Program-made: the position numbers and the translations under genes
The notes under the pieces: generated by a model
Seen by the model: the letters and a program-made list of their open reading frames with translations, nothing else
What the model was told of the DNA's origin: nothing
Databases searched by the model: none
Assembly: GCA_003209425.1 (NCBI GenBank)
Contig: QCRB01000003.1
Span: 1-64,000, forward strand
DNA from: Prochlorococcus sp. AG-459-E08
GTDB lineage: Bacteria; Cyanobacteriota; Cyanobacteriia; PCC-6307; Cyanobiaceae
Direction of reading: 5' to 3'
DNA length: 64,000 nucleotides
Part shown: piece after piece, positions 8,312-17,717 of the stretch
Position numbering within the stretch: position 1 is the first letter of the stretch
Layout of the letters: every line of letters starts with the position of its first letter

Positions 8312-8555
8312 AAGGTGTAAATAATTGATTTAAATAAATTTCTGAGACAGAATTATCTGTACATCCGTTTTGAACGAGAAAAGTAGCTAATGCTGAATTT
8401 ATAAGCTTATATTGATCCCAAGTTGGGTTACTTAATACGAAATCTTTCATAGTGTTATAAAGAGTTTCTGAAAGCTCTGTTTCTAAAGAGACTTTATTTG
8501 AAGAGCACTCGACAAGTTTCTTATCAGTTAAATTTGATTGGCTGAATTGATCCAT
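8298..8555 (-). CDS. DUF2811 family protein
   Basis: Small protein of 85 residues matching the cyanobacterial DUF2811 family, with the pattern VSLETELSETLYNTMKDFV, then PTWDQYKLINSALATFLVQNG, then IYLNQLF. Function is unknown. I chose the ATG at 8555 rather than an in-frame ATG 57 bases upstream because the family begins just before the VSLETEL segment and the extra N-terminal residues look unlike a protein of this family. Its 3' end overlaps the GMC oxidoreductase on the other strand by 14 bases. Confidence 0.8.
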   Translation of the reverse strand: MDQFSQSNLTDKKLVECSSNKVSLETELSETLYNTMKDFVLSNPTWDQYKLINSALATFLVQNGCTDNSVSEIYLNQLFTPSKSF

Positions 8556-8671
8556 AATTCTATAATTTTCAACACAAACATAATGATATTTTTTTCTAAA
8601 AAAATCAAACAATATCTGCTGTAAAACTTTTTCAAATTATCAAATGAGACTCATGTTATAAGTCTGTTTTC

Positions 8672-8698
8672 AAAAAAATTCCTTTTCAAATAAGGAAA
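8672..8698 (-). terminator. candidate rho-independent terminator (minus strand)
   Basis: Read on the minus strand, TTCCTT and AAGGAA pair around a 7-base loop, followed by seven T. It sits about 240 bases past the end of cbiX, with no minus-strand gene recognised in between. It could end a long cbiX 3' UTR or an unannotated small RNA. The 6-bp stem is modest. Confidence 0.45.
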
Positions 8699-8824
8699 TT
8701 GAATAGATCTTTAAGAAAAGTCAATAATAATGTTGAAGTCCTGTTTTTTTTGAAAAATACTGGCAGTTCTAATCCAATGTGGATTTGGACGTGGAAAACA
8801 GCCTTTAAATTGTGGAAAATCTAG
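8699..8824 (+). CDS. possible small Trp-rich peptide
   Basis: An open frame without stops runs from 8648 to the TAG at 8822-8824. A TTG at 8699 would give 41 residues; an ATG at 8777 gives only 15, reading MWIWTWKTAFKLWKI. The C-terminus has four Trp and four Lys in 15 residues, striking in AT-rich DNA, but the TGG codons coincide with the three DnaA-box-like sites, so the composition may reflect DNA sites rather than coding. The AAGGA before the TTG is too close for normal initiation. Low confidence as a gene. Confidence 0.2.
   Translation: MNRSLRKVNNNVEVLFFLKNTGSSNPMWIWTWKTAFKLWKI
8778..8819 (-). promoter_or_regulatory. cluster of three DnaA-box-like sites
   Basis: On the minus strand the sites read AAATCCACA (8778-8786), TTTTCCACG (8790-8798) and TTTTCCACA (8811-8819), all in one orientation, spaced 12 and 21 bases. 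The last is a perfect match to the cyanobacterial DnaA box TTTTCCACA; the other two differ at one or two positions. No dnaA or dnaN gene is in this window, so this is more likely a DnaA-titrating or regulatory site than the origin. Binding is inferred. Confidence 0.4.
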
Positions 8825-8938
8825 CTCAAAATACTTTCGCGATTTTATATTAAGAATACTTATATATACTGAGTCTATTAAGACTAAGTCGAGAAAGAGA
8901 CGGATGATTCATTAATTTTCAACGGATTTTCTTAAGAT

Positions 8939-10069
8939 TTAGTCTTTATTAGGCAAGCGAAGCGTGACAGGTCCTAAGGGGTGTTTTGAGTTTGGATAAA
9001 TATTTTGATGATGGTGATGGTGATTATGTTCATGTTGATGAGCCTCTACATGTTCATGTTCTAAGTTATCTCTTCCTTCTGAGTTTGATTTTTCATTGTT
9101 ATGAGTTGGGATTTGATTTTGTATTTCACAAGCACCATTACATTCAGGATCACATAAATCACAACTGATACCCAAGCCCTCTACATGGTCATGATGACTT
9201 TCTTGTACCATTCCAACTTCTTTTTCAAAGCCAAATAAATTTGATCTATATTTACAAGTTGAGCAATTCATAAAATTATTACCTTCGTCATTAAGAATCT
9301 CTTCAATCCTTTCTACAAAAGTGTCGACCACATAAGACTGTGACGAAAGATATTTTGCATATATAAACGAAATATTTGGATTATTAATGGCAACTAAATC
9401 ACTTTGCCTTTTTATTCTTGTGACAAGAACACCTGAGAAAAGGAAATAAGGAAAAATAATTATATTTTTATAACCAAGTCTCACAACATTTTTCAAGCCA
9501 GGTTCAACTAGAGGGAAAGTTACTCCAGAAAAAACTGTTTCCCCCCACCCTAAACCAATACCTTCTACGATCATTCTCGTAATTTTTGAAACATTGGAAT
9601 TCGCATCTGGGTCAGAAGAACCTCTACCAACAACAACTAATAATGATTCTTCAGGTTTGAGAGTATTATTTTGTTTGAATACATCTTTAACTCTTTCACA
9701 AGCTGCACTAATCATTAAATTATTAATACCTAATTCTCTTCCATAAATTATTTCAATACCTGTTTTACTTGAATAATTCATAAGCAAGCTAGGTATATCA
9801 TTTTTCACATGGCCAGCAGCGAAAAGCATTGCGGGTATTGCAATTACTTTTTTTATAGAAAGATCTCTTAATTTGTCTAAAGCATCAACTAGTGAGGGTT
9901 TAGCGAATTCCAAGAAACCATATTCAACCAAAAAATTTGGATATCTTTTTTGGATAAACTTAGTTAATTCTTGAAATTCAGTAATGGCTAGTTTATTTCT
10001 ACTACCGTGTCCACAGATAAGTATCGCGACTTGATTATTTAACTTCGAATCTAAATTATCCAAAATCAA
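8939..10069 (-). CDS. cbiX: CbiX-type sirohydrochlorin chelatase with His/Cys-rich C-terminal tail
   Basis: Inserts Co or Fe into sirohydrochlorin on the way to cobalamin or siroheme. The 376 residues contain two chelatase-fold halves: the first carries the metal-binding motif GHGSRNK (His21), the second opens with VVVGRGSSDPDAN near 145. Beyond the catalytic part are a CSTC motif, a second cysteine cluster (CDLCDPECNGAC) and, at about 338-355, a tail with ten histidines in 18 residues. Such tails in long CbiX proteins are thought to bind or store metal. Divergent from the FAD oxidase gene 41 bases away. Confidence 0.88.
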   Translation of the reverse strand: MILDNLDSKLNNQVAILICGHGSRNKLAITEFQELTKFIQKRYPNFLVEYGFLEFAKPSLVDALDKLRDLSIKKVIAIPAMLFAAGHVKNDIPSLLMNYSSKTGIEIIYGRELGINNLMISAACERVKDVFKQNNTLKPEESLLVVVGRGSSDPDANSNVSKITRMIVEGIGLGWGETVFSGVTFPLVEPGLKNVVRLGYKNIIIFPYFLFSGVLVTRIKRQSDLVAINNPNISFIYAKYLSSQSYVVDTFVERIEEILNDEGNNFMNCSTCKYRSNLFGFEKEVGMVQESHHDHVEGLGISCDLCDPECNGACEIQNQIPTHNNEKSNSEGRDNLEHEHVEAHQHEHNHHHHHQNIYPNSKHPLGPVTLRLPNKD

Positions 10070-10110
10070 GTTATTACTTATACCATAATAGTAAAGAACA
10101 ATATTAAGTA

Positions 10111-11388
10111 GTGAAAAATAATAGTTTGCTTAAAGTTCCAAATATAAACTCAAAAGATGCAAAATTAAAGAAATTAATTTATGAAGTTGATGAGTCCTTA
10201 TTTCATGAGGATAACTATTCTAATGAAGAATTCGAGCACCTTTGCGTATGTAGTGGAGGTACAACCTCTAGTTGTGCAAAAAATGGTTTTACAACTCTTG
10301 ATCTAAGAAAAAATTACAGCAAAATTCACCTAGATAGGAAAACCAATTTAGTAACAATTGGAGGTGGAGTAATAATGGGGGATCTAGTAAATCATTTACA
10401 AAAACATAATCGAAGTTTTCCAATCGGACTTTCTAAACTTCCTGGAGCAGGCTATATACTCACTGGTGGAGTAAGCCCGCTCAGTAGAGCCTACGGATTA
10501 GCCATCGATAATATTGAATCAATAAAAGGTTTCTTGGGAAATGGCACATTTATCTCTTTAAAAAAAAATCAAATAAATGCAGAAGAACAATTGATTTGGG
10601 AAGCAATTAAAGGCGCAGCACCCTTCTTTTCAATTATTACCGAAATAGAACTTAAGACTATCCAATCTAATCCAATAAAAGTTTTTGAAGGATTTGTAAA
10701 TTTAAATGAACTTTCAGAAATAATAAAACTATCAGAGGAATTCCCAGAAAATATTAGCCTTCAATGGATTTATGCCAAAAAAATTTATATATATATTTTT
10801 GCTGAACTCAAAAATAATTTAGAGGATAAAAGAATAACAGAATACTCAATGCTTCTAGACAAATTTCCCTCTCTAGAAAAACGAATATATGAGAATTTTA
10901 ACAAAATTAATTTTTTTTCAAAGGAATTGAATTTATATGAGCTTAATGCAAATAACCATTCTGAGGTAATTAGTCTTCTTGGAGAAGATTTAAAAAATGA
11001 TATCCCAATTTTCATAAAATCTTTGAATGAAATAATGGATAATAAACCTAATAATTCCTGTTATGTTGCTTCGCAACAATTAGGTTGCAAAACTAAAAAG
11101 TTAAATCATGGCTCAAGCTTTTTTGTTCATAGAAAAAGTACTTGGAAACCATGGATATATGCATCATGGAAAAAAAATGATCTTCAAGAAAAAGAAGTCG
11201 CTCTGGAATGGATTTATAAATCATGGAGCAAGCTAAAAAGGTTTTATCCAAATATTCACTTAGCCCAATTGCATAATCATTTGAATTCTCATGAAGAAGA
11301 AATTACATTAGCCTTTGGAAATAGAATGAATGAATTAAAAACTTTAAAGAATATTTTTGACCCACAAGGTATTTTGCCTCCTCTATGA
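10111..11388 (+). CDS. FAD-binding (PCMH-type) oxidoreductase
   Basis: Flavoprotein of 425 residues. The N-terminal FAD_binding_4/PCMH domain (about 40-180) is recognised by SGGTTSSCAKNG, VTIGGGVIMGDLV, the PGAGYILTGGVSPLSRAYGL loop and NIESIKGFLGNG. The C-terminus ends RMNELKTLKNIFDPQGILPP, the usual last helix and FDP motif of berberine-bridge/glycolate-oxidase-like enzymes. The start is GTG; the next ATG in frame would remove the FAD loop. The substrate is unknown. The SulP transporter starts 30 bases downstream on the same strand. Confidence 0.8.
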   Translation: MKNNSLLKVPNINSKDAKLKKLIYEVDESLFHEDNYSNEEFEHLCVCSGGTTSSCAKNGFTTLDLRKNYSKIHLDRKTNLVTIGGGVIMGDLVNHLQKHNRSFPIGLSKLPGAGYILTGGVSPLSRAYGLAIDNIESIKGFLGNGTFISLKKNQINAEEQLIWEAIKGAAPFFSIITEIELKTIQSNPIKVFEGFVNLNELSEIIKLSEEFPENISLQWIYAKKIYIYIFAELKNNLEDKRITEYSMLLDKFPSLEKRIYENFNKINFFSKELNLYELNANNHSEVISLLGEDLKNDIPIFIKSLNEIMDNKPNNSCYVASQQLGCKTKKLNHGSSFFVHRKSTWKPWIYASWKKNDLQEKEVALEWIYKSWSKLKRFYPNIHLAQLHNHLNSHEEEITLAFGNRMNELKTLKNIFDPQGILPPL

Positions 11389-11418
11389 GGTAACTTCTTA
11401 ATTATAAAGAAACTTAAA

Positions 11419-12984
11419 ATGTCAAATTTCTCAAGATATTTATCTAAAAATTGGTTAGATGATCCAAAGTCAAATATTCTCTCTGGCTTAGTTGTTGCCT
11501 TTGCAATGATCCCAGAAGCAATTGCTTTTTCGGGTATAGCTGGTGTAGATCCTAAAGTTGGACTTTTTGGTGCATTTTGCTTATCTATAACAATTGCGAT
11601 TGTTGGAGGAAGAAGGGGGATGATAACTTCAGCTACAGGTTCAACAGCTCTTTTAATGACTGGACTTGTTGCTTTTGGAGAATCACAAGCTCCTGGATTA
11701 GGAGTCCCATATCTTATTGCAGCTGGTATATTAACTGGAATATTCCAAATTCTTTGGGGATATTTAAGACTTGCCTACCAAATGCGATTCGTGCCAACAG
11801 GAGTATTAAGTGGATTTGTAAATGCACTGGCACTTTTAATATTTCAAGCACAACTACCTCAGTTAGGAATAGGTATTAAAGAATCAAAAGGATTAGTTGA
11901 ACAAACTATAAGTCAATATCCAGTTTACTCTCAGATTCCAGTGGTTTGGATTCTTGTAATCCTAGGATTAGTAATTATCTATGGGCTTCCAAAAATCACA
12001 AAAGTAGTCCCATCTCAACTGATCGCAATAGTAGTAATTACTCTTATAAGCATATTCTTCAATCTAGATGTCCCAACAGTTAGCGATTTGGGTAAGTTAC
12101 CTGATGGATTACCAGGTATTTCTCTTCCTTTTGGATCAATAGAAAATGGGAAAGTACCTTTTAATCTTGAAACATTGGGGATAATTTTACCGACTTCACT
12201 TGCAATATCTCTCGTGGGTTTAATGGAAACCTTTTTAACTCAAGACATTTTAGACGATGTAACTGATACAAGTTCTAATAAAAATAAAGAAGCAAGAGGA
12301 CAGGGAATCGCAAATATTGTGGCATCCTTATTTGGTGGGATGGCAGGATGTGCCTTAGTTGGGCAATCAGTTATGAATACTGAAAATGGTGGTAAATCTA
12401 GATTATCAACCCTCTCCTCAGGTATATCTCTACTAATTATGATTATTCTCTTGAAGTCTTGGATTGGATCAATACCAATGGCTGCTTTAGTAGCAATCAT
12501 GATAACGATCGCAATAAGTACAGCAGATATAAATGGATTAAAAAATATTAGAAAGATACCTAAAAGCGATACTGCAGTAATGCTTATGACTTTTGCAGTT
12601 ACAATGCTTACAAAACCTCATAATCTTGCACTTGGAGTTATTGCAGGAGTTGCATTAGCTGCAATTCTTTTCAGCAGAAAAGTTGCAAAAGTTATAACTG
12701 TCTCAAGAGCTAAAGAAAATAATTTGACTACCTACAAAGTAAAAGGACAATTATTTTTTGTAAGCAAAATTTATTTTTTACAAGGATTTGATATTCATGA
12801 ACATCCTGAAAATATTGTGATTGATATGTCTTTAGCTCATATTTGGGATCAAAGCGGCGTTGTTGCTCTTGAGCAAATTATTAGAAAGTTCCAGAATGGT
12901 GGTTCTAAAGTTGAAATTGTTGGTTTAAATAAAGAAAGTCTTAACTTATTTGAAAGACTAGGTGGTATGGAAAGCGCTCATTAA
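11419..12984 (+). CDS. SulP family anion transporter (sulfate permease / BicA-like)
   Basis: Inner-membrane anion transporter of 521 residues. The N-terminal SulP domain shows the family signature around residues 20-75 (GLVVAFAMIPEAIAFSGIAG, then GLFGAFC, then ATGSTA) and about 12 membrane segments. The last ~80 residues form a cytoplasmic STAS domain (FDIHEHPENIVIDMSLAHIWDQSGVVALEQI). Cyanobacterial SulP proteins transport sulfate or, as BicA, bicarbonate with sodium; sequence reading alone cannot decide. It ends 5 bases from the convergent metA. Confidence 0.87.
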   Translation: MSNFSRYLSKNWLDDPKSNILSGLVVAFAMIPEAIAFSGIAGVDPKVGLFGAFCLSITIAIVGGRRGMITSATGSTALLMTGLVAFGESQAPGLGVPYLIAAGILTGIFQILWGYLRLAYQMRFVPTGVLSGFVNALALLIFQAQLPQLGIGIKESKGLVEQTISQYPVYSQIPVVWILVILGLVIIYGLPKITKVVPSQLIAIVVITLISIFFNLDVPTVSDLGKLPDGLPGISLPFGSIENGKVPFNLETLGIILPTSLAISLVGLMETFLTQDILDDVTDTSSNKNKEARGQGIANIVASLFGGMAGCALVGQSVMNTENGGKSRLSTLSSGISLLIMIILLKSWIGSIPMAALVAIMITIAISTADINGLKNIRKIPKSDTAVMLMTFAVTMLTKPHNLALGVIAGVALAAILFSRKVAKVITVSRAKENNLTTYKVKGQLFFVSKIYFLQGFDIHEHPENIVIDMSLAHIWDQSGVVALEQIIRKFQNGGSKVEIVGLNKESLNLFERLGGMESAH

Positions 12985-12989
12985 GAAAG

Positions 12990-13880
12990 TTAATTAAGAC
13001 TAACTTGTTGATAACAAAACCAAAGCCATTGCTGAAAAAGCAAATTCCTATGAGATCTCCAAGCGGTTTTTGAACTATTTGGGTCAAAATTTTTAGGAGG
13101 AGGAACATCTCCCTTTTCTTTGTCTCTTTCAATTTCACTAATAATTCTATGCACCGTATATTCAGGATGACCTAAATGCATAAGTTGTTTTTGATCATAA
13201 GATTCAAATATTGTATATCCGACGTTTTCTCCATAAGCCAACAAATTCAATTTCCCTTCTTTTTGTGCCTTCTCCATTTCCAAATCTGGTAATCCCGCAA
13301 ATCTACTTTGGGGACATATAAATTCATCATCTTGTGTCCCCATCAAAGGGTGTCCAGGGACAAGACTTTTTAAAGGGAATACGCCAAATAATTTCCTATC
13401 AAAAACTTGCTTATCAACCCCTGCCAAATAAGCCAGCGCAAAGCCCGCCCAACATAATCCAAGAGTACTCGCACAAGAATTTCTGGCTTCATTTACAATT
13501 TTCACAAATTCATCCCAATACTTAACCTCTTCAAAGGCTAGGTGCTCAATAGGTGCTCCAGTTATAATGATTCCATCTAACGGTTCTGGATTATTTGCTT
13601 TTTCCCAAGTTATATATAGATTATTTAGATGATTAAGATCCCATGTTTTATAAGAGTGAGTTTCAAGCTTTATCCAAACTGGCTCAATTTGAAGAGGAGA
13701 TAAACCAAGTGGATGTAGTAAGTTAAATTCATACTGCTTGCCAAGAGGCATGATATTTAAAATACCAATCCTAAGAGGACGTATATCCTGTCTTTTTGCC
13801 AATTCTGGTTCTATCCAAGATATATGATTTTTCTCAACATCACTTATCTTGTGATAGTTACTAGGAATTATTAAAGCCAA
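12990..13880 (-). CDS. metA: homoserine O-acyltransferase MetA (probably acetyl-CoA-using)
   Basis: Activates homoserine for methionine synthesis. The 296 residues match MetA throughout: NIMPLGKQYEF at 42-52, catalytic Cys143 in GLCWAGFA, and His238/Glu240 in GHPEY. The residue that sets acyl donor choice follows TGAP: here it is Glu112 (Gly in E. coli, which uses succinyl-CoA; Glu in homologues using acetyl-CoA). An acetyltransferase activity is therefore inferred and fits the upstream metY, whose product uses O-acetylhomoserine. metY ends 13 bases before this start, so metY-metA form an operon. Confidence 0.92.
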   Translation of the reverse strand: MALIIPSNYHKISDVEKNHISWIEPELAKRQDIRPLRIGILNIMPLGKQYEFNLLHPLGLSPLQIEPVWIKLETHSYKTWDLNHLNNLYITWEKANNPEPLDGIIITGAPIEHLAFEEVKYWDEFVKIVNEARNSCASTLGLCWAGFALAYLAGVDKQVFDRKLFGVFPLKSLVPGHPLMGTQDDEFICPQSRFAGLPDLEMEKAQKEGKLNLLAYGENVGYTIFESYDQKQLMHLGHPEYTVHRIISEIERDKEKGDVPPPKNFDPNSSKTAWRSHRNLLFQQWLWFCYQQVSLN

Positions 13881-13893
13881 TAAATCTCCTTTC

Positions 13894-15237
<1,344 letters not shown>

Positions 15238-15293
15238 CTATTATATATTTAACTTAAAAAAGTCCCAAAAAAACACAAAAACAAGATAAATAT

Positions 15294-15953
15294 TTATAAA
15301 TCCTTTTTTAATGAAGGGTAATTATCTTTCATATATAAACTCAAATCCTCTTTTATCGCAGATCTGAGTTTATCAATATTTGCAGAATCTATTATTGGAA
15401 AAGTTTTATTAGCTTCAGGATCTTTTTCAGTAATTGATTTCCAATTTTTACCAACATTTTTATCAAAGTTGCCTAGAACATCATCAAAATTGAAAACCTT
15501 ATCGTTGTTTTTAGCTTCAAATTCGCTAAAAGCTTTATTTATGAGCTCCTTCCTATTTTCAAATAGATTTTTGGCTTTTAAAGTATCTGGAAGACCCATA
15601 ACTGGTTGTAATTCCTTAAGAAGTTTTATTTCCTCTTCAATTAAGAGTGTCCAAACACCATATTTATTTTTTGGAAGATTAGAATTACTAAAAATATTAA
15701 TTTCATTTAGGTAAAAATTTAACCATAAATAATATGATTTTTCTTCAATAGTTTTTTTTACTGATATTTTTTTATTTTGGATCTTTGGAAGTAACTTTTC
15801 TGCTTTCTTTAAAAACTGTCTGTCTTCTCTTTCTAAATTTATTAATCCCCATCTTTGACTGTAGTCCCATAAATCCTCGTATCTTGTTAAATCTTCTTGA
15901 TTCCAACCAAGAGCTTTCAGTTCATGAGAACGATGTGATAATTCCTTTTTCAA
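15294..15953 (-). CDS. hypothetical protein
   Basis: Soluble, highly charged protein of 219 residues, rich in Lys, Glu and aromatic residues, probably all helical. The N-terminal region (ALGWNQEDLTRYEDLW, about 14-29, then YSQRWGLINLEREDRQFLKKAEKLLP) looks conserved but I cannot name a family. No signal peptide or membrane segment. It precedes metY on the same strand with about 70 bases between them, so it could be read into that operon, though the spacer leaves room for a separate metY promoter. Confidence 0.65.
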   Translation of the reverse strand: MKKELSHRSHELKALGWNQEDLTRYEDLWDYSQRWGLINLEREDRQFLKKAEKLLPKIQNKKISVKKTIEEKSYYLWLNFYLNEINIFSNSNLPKNKYGVWTLLIEEEIKLLKELQPVMGLPDTLKAKNLFENRKELINKAFSEFEAKNNDKVFNFDDVLGNFDKNVGKNWKSITEKDPEANKTFPIIDSANIDKLRSAIKEDLSLYMKDNYPSLKKDL

Positions 15954-16045
15954 AAAAACCTTTTAAAACCATAATAATTCTAACCCCGCAATCAAGATTA
16001 GTAAATAAATGAAGAACTTAGCTTTTTAGCAAATTAAATAAATAA

Positions 16046-17554
16046 TCAATTATTAAAATAATTATTGATAATTTTCAATACATTGATGTAGCTTGGATTT
16101 TTTTTAGAAATTTGATTACTATATTCATTTTTATAAATATCATTTTCCTCTTTGTTAATGAACAATTTCTTATAAAGGTTTTCAATATCATTAAAAAGAT
16201 AATCTCCTTTTAATTTTTCATTAAGTTCTAAAGATAATTCAGATTTCACAGATTCTTGGCAAAAATTAGTGATCTCTTCTGAACTAATTAAAACCTTATA
16301 AATTTCTTTTTTTTCTTCTGAATTAGCATTAAAACATAAATAAATAAGATTAATCATTGAACAGTTATTATTTTTGATTTTGAATTCTTTATAAATGTCT
16401 GGCCAAAATTTTAAGGATTTTAGACCTTCTAAACCTCCTTGACTGAGAGAGTATTTATTACACCAATTTACAAATTCTGAGACATCTTTTGGACATCTAT
16501 TGAGTTGCAAAAGCATATCTGATAAAACTTGTCCTGCTTGAAAATTCCGTGTTGGTTTTCCTTCATTTGGTAGAGTCATGCTCCCTAAGACATCAGCCTT
16601 GACCGCATTTAATTGAGAAAAAGTATAATCTCCTTTTTCACAAAATTTATCATTAATTATTTCCTTTGCACTAATTATTTCTTCACCATAACCAAGTTCT
16701 TTTAATGAAAGATATTTATTTTCTAATTTATTTTCTTTTCTAACTTGTAATGATACTGATGCGGCCTGATCTAAACATTGAGTTAACAAAATCGTATTAA
16801 TGCTAGGTAGCATTCCTGGCTTATCGGAATGAAAGTTATTTACAAAACCTGCAAATATGGATGAGATGTTTTTTATTGATTTTATATATTGACATTCAAT
16901 ATTATGAACTCCAGGAGAAACTTGAATTTTCGGAGACAATTGATTCAAAATGCGAGCTCCTATTAAAGCAGTTAGGGGATCAGGATGACAGAAATTTGCA
17001 GTAAAACTATCATTAGGGTTTCGTAAAGCCCCGTGACGATGAAATCCTGTAAAAAAAGCTAAATTTGGATATTTATTACAGAGAATAAAAGGATTTTTAC
17101 TTTTATTGTCGACGCAAAAAGAACCGACGAGACAGCCAAGAACCACATTTTCTCTCTTTAAAGTTTTTCTGAGTTCTAAAGCATGTTTAACATCACCTTT
17201 AATATGATTACTGTTTGAAGCAAGAATTACTATCTCACATTCCAAGAGAAGCTCTTTTAGATCAAAAGACTTTCTTTTACCGTCTAAAAAATAATGTCCC
17301 ATTCTCTTAATCTTTTCAATAATCTCATTATCCATATCAGAAAGAATATCATTTGAGAAAGCACCTAACAAATCTCTATCTTCCCTAGGAGCTAAGAGAA
17401 TATTATTTGATTTTCCATGCATAGCACAGTTGTATGCTAATGATGCAGGATATAAACCAACACTGTAGAATCCAACTTTGCTATTCTCTATATCTTCAAT
17501 CAATGAATAAAAATATTTTTCATCATTTATGTTTTCTATGAAATTATTCTTCAT
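16046..17554 (-). CDS. GpsA-like NAD(P)-dependent dehydrogenase, function unassigned
   Basis: Protein of 502 residues. The first half resembles NAD(P)-dependent glycerol-3-phosphate dehydrogenase: a Rossmann start (VGFYSVGLYPASLAYNCAMHG, about 27-47), a strand ending ILASN, and a helix NIECQYIKSIKNISSIFAG matching the GpsA segment that holds the catalytic Lys, followed by a PGMLPSINTILLTQ segment like GpsA's nucleotide-binding Arg helix. The usual GxGxxG loop is altered, and the ~200-residue C-terminal extension has no recognised family. It is divergent from stpA, whose substrate derives from glycerol 3-phosphate, hinting at a link to osmolyte metabolism (inference). Confidence 0.65.
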   Translation of the reverse strand: MKNNFIENINDEKYFYSLIEDIENSKVGFYSVGLYPASLAYNCAMHGKSNNILLAPREDRDLLGAFSNDILSDMDNEIIEKIKRMGHYFLDGKRKSFDLKELLLECEIVILASNSNHIKGDVKHALELRKTLKRENVVLGCLVGSFCVDNKSKNPFILCNKYPNLAFFTGFHRHGALRNPNDSFTANFCHPDPLTALIGARILNQLSPKIQVSPGVHNIECQYIKSIKNISSIFAGFVNNFHSDKPGMLPSINTILLTQCLDQAASVSLQVRKENKLENKYLSLKELGYGEEIISAKEIINDKFCEKGDYTFSQLNAVKADVLGSMTLPNEGKPTRNFQAGQVLSDMLLQLNRCPKDVSEFVNWCNKYSLSQGGLEGLKSLKFWPDIYKEFKIKNNNCSMINLIYLCFNANSEEKKEIYKVLISSEEITNFCQESVKSELSLELNEKLKGDYLFNDIENLYKKLFINKEENDIYKNEYSNQISKKNPSYINVLKIINNYFNN

Positions 17555-17717
17555 TTTTGGAAATTCTTGATAATTTTTTTAATTTCTTACCCTTAGCAAC
17601 ATTTTTCTACATTAAAGCAATTTTTGACCATAGCAAATTATTTATTGTAAATATTGAATTTTTTAATTTATAATTTCTTGAGAAATAAACTTAAAAAAAA
17701 GAGAAATAATTATAAAC

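Larger units (their letters stand above)
8556..8938. other. 383-bp spacer with DnaA-box-like cluster, small frame and orphan terminator
   Basis: Gene-free spacer between cbiX and the DUF2811 gene. It holds three sites resembling the cyanobacterial DnaA box, an AT-rich stretch next to them (about 8838-8875), a rho-independent-terminator-like hairpin pointing along the minus strand (8672-8698), a small hairpin AGTCT-ATTA-AGACT near 8873-8886, and a short Trp-rich open frame on the plus strand ending at 8824. No established RNA gene was recognised. The combination suggests a regulatory or replication-related region or a small RNA, unproven. Confidence 0.5.

Noticed and set aside
8778..8819. Chromosome origin of replication
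   Set aside because: Only three box-like sites, and neither dnaA nor dnaN nor other origin-linked genes are in the window; a skew plot of the full chromosome would be needed.
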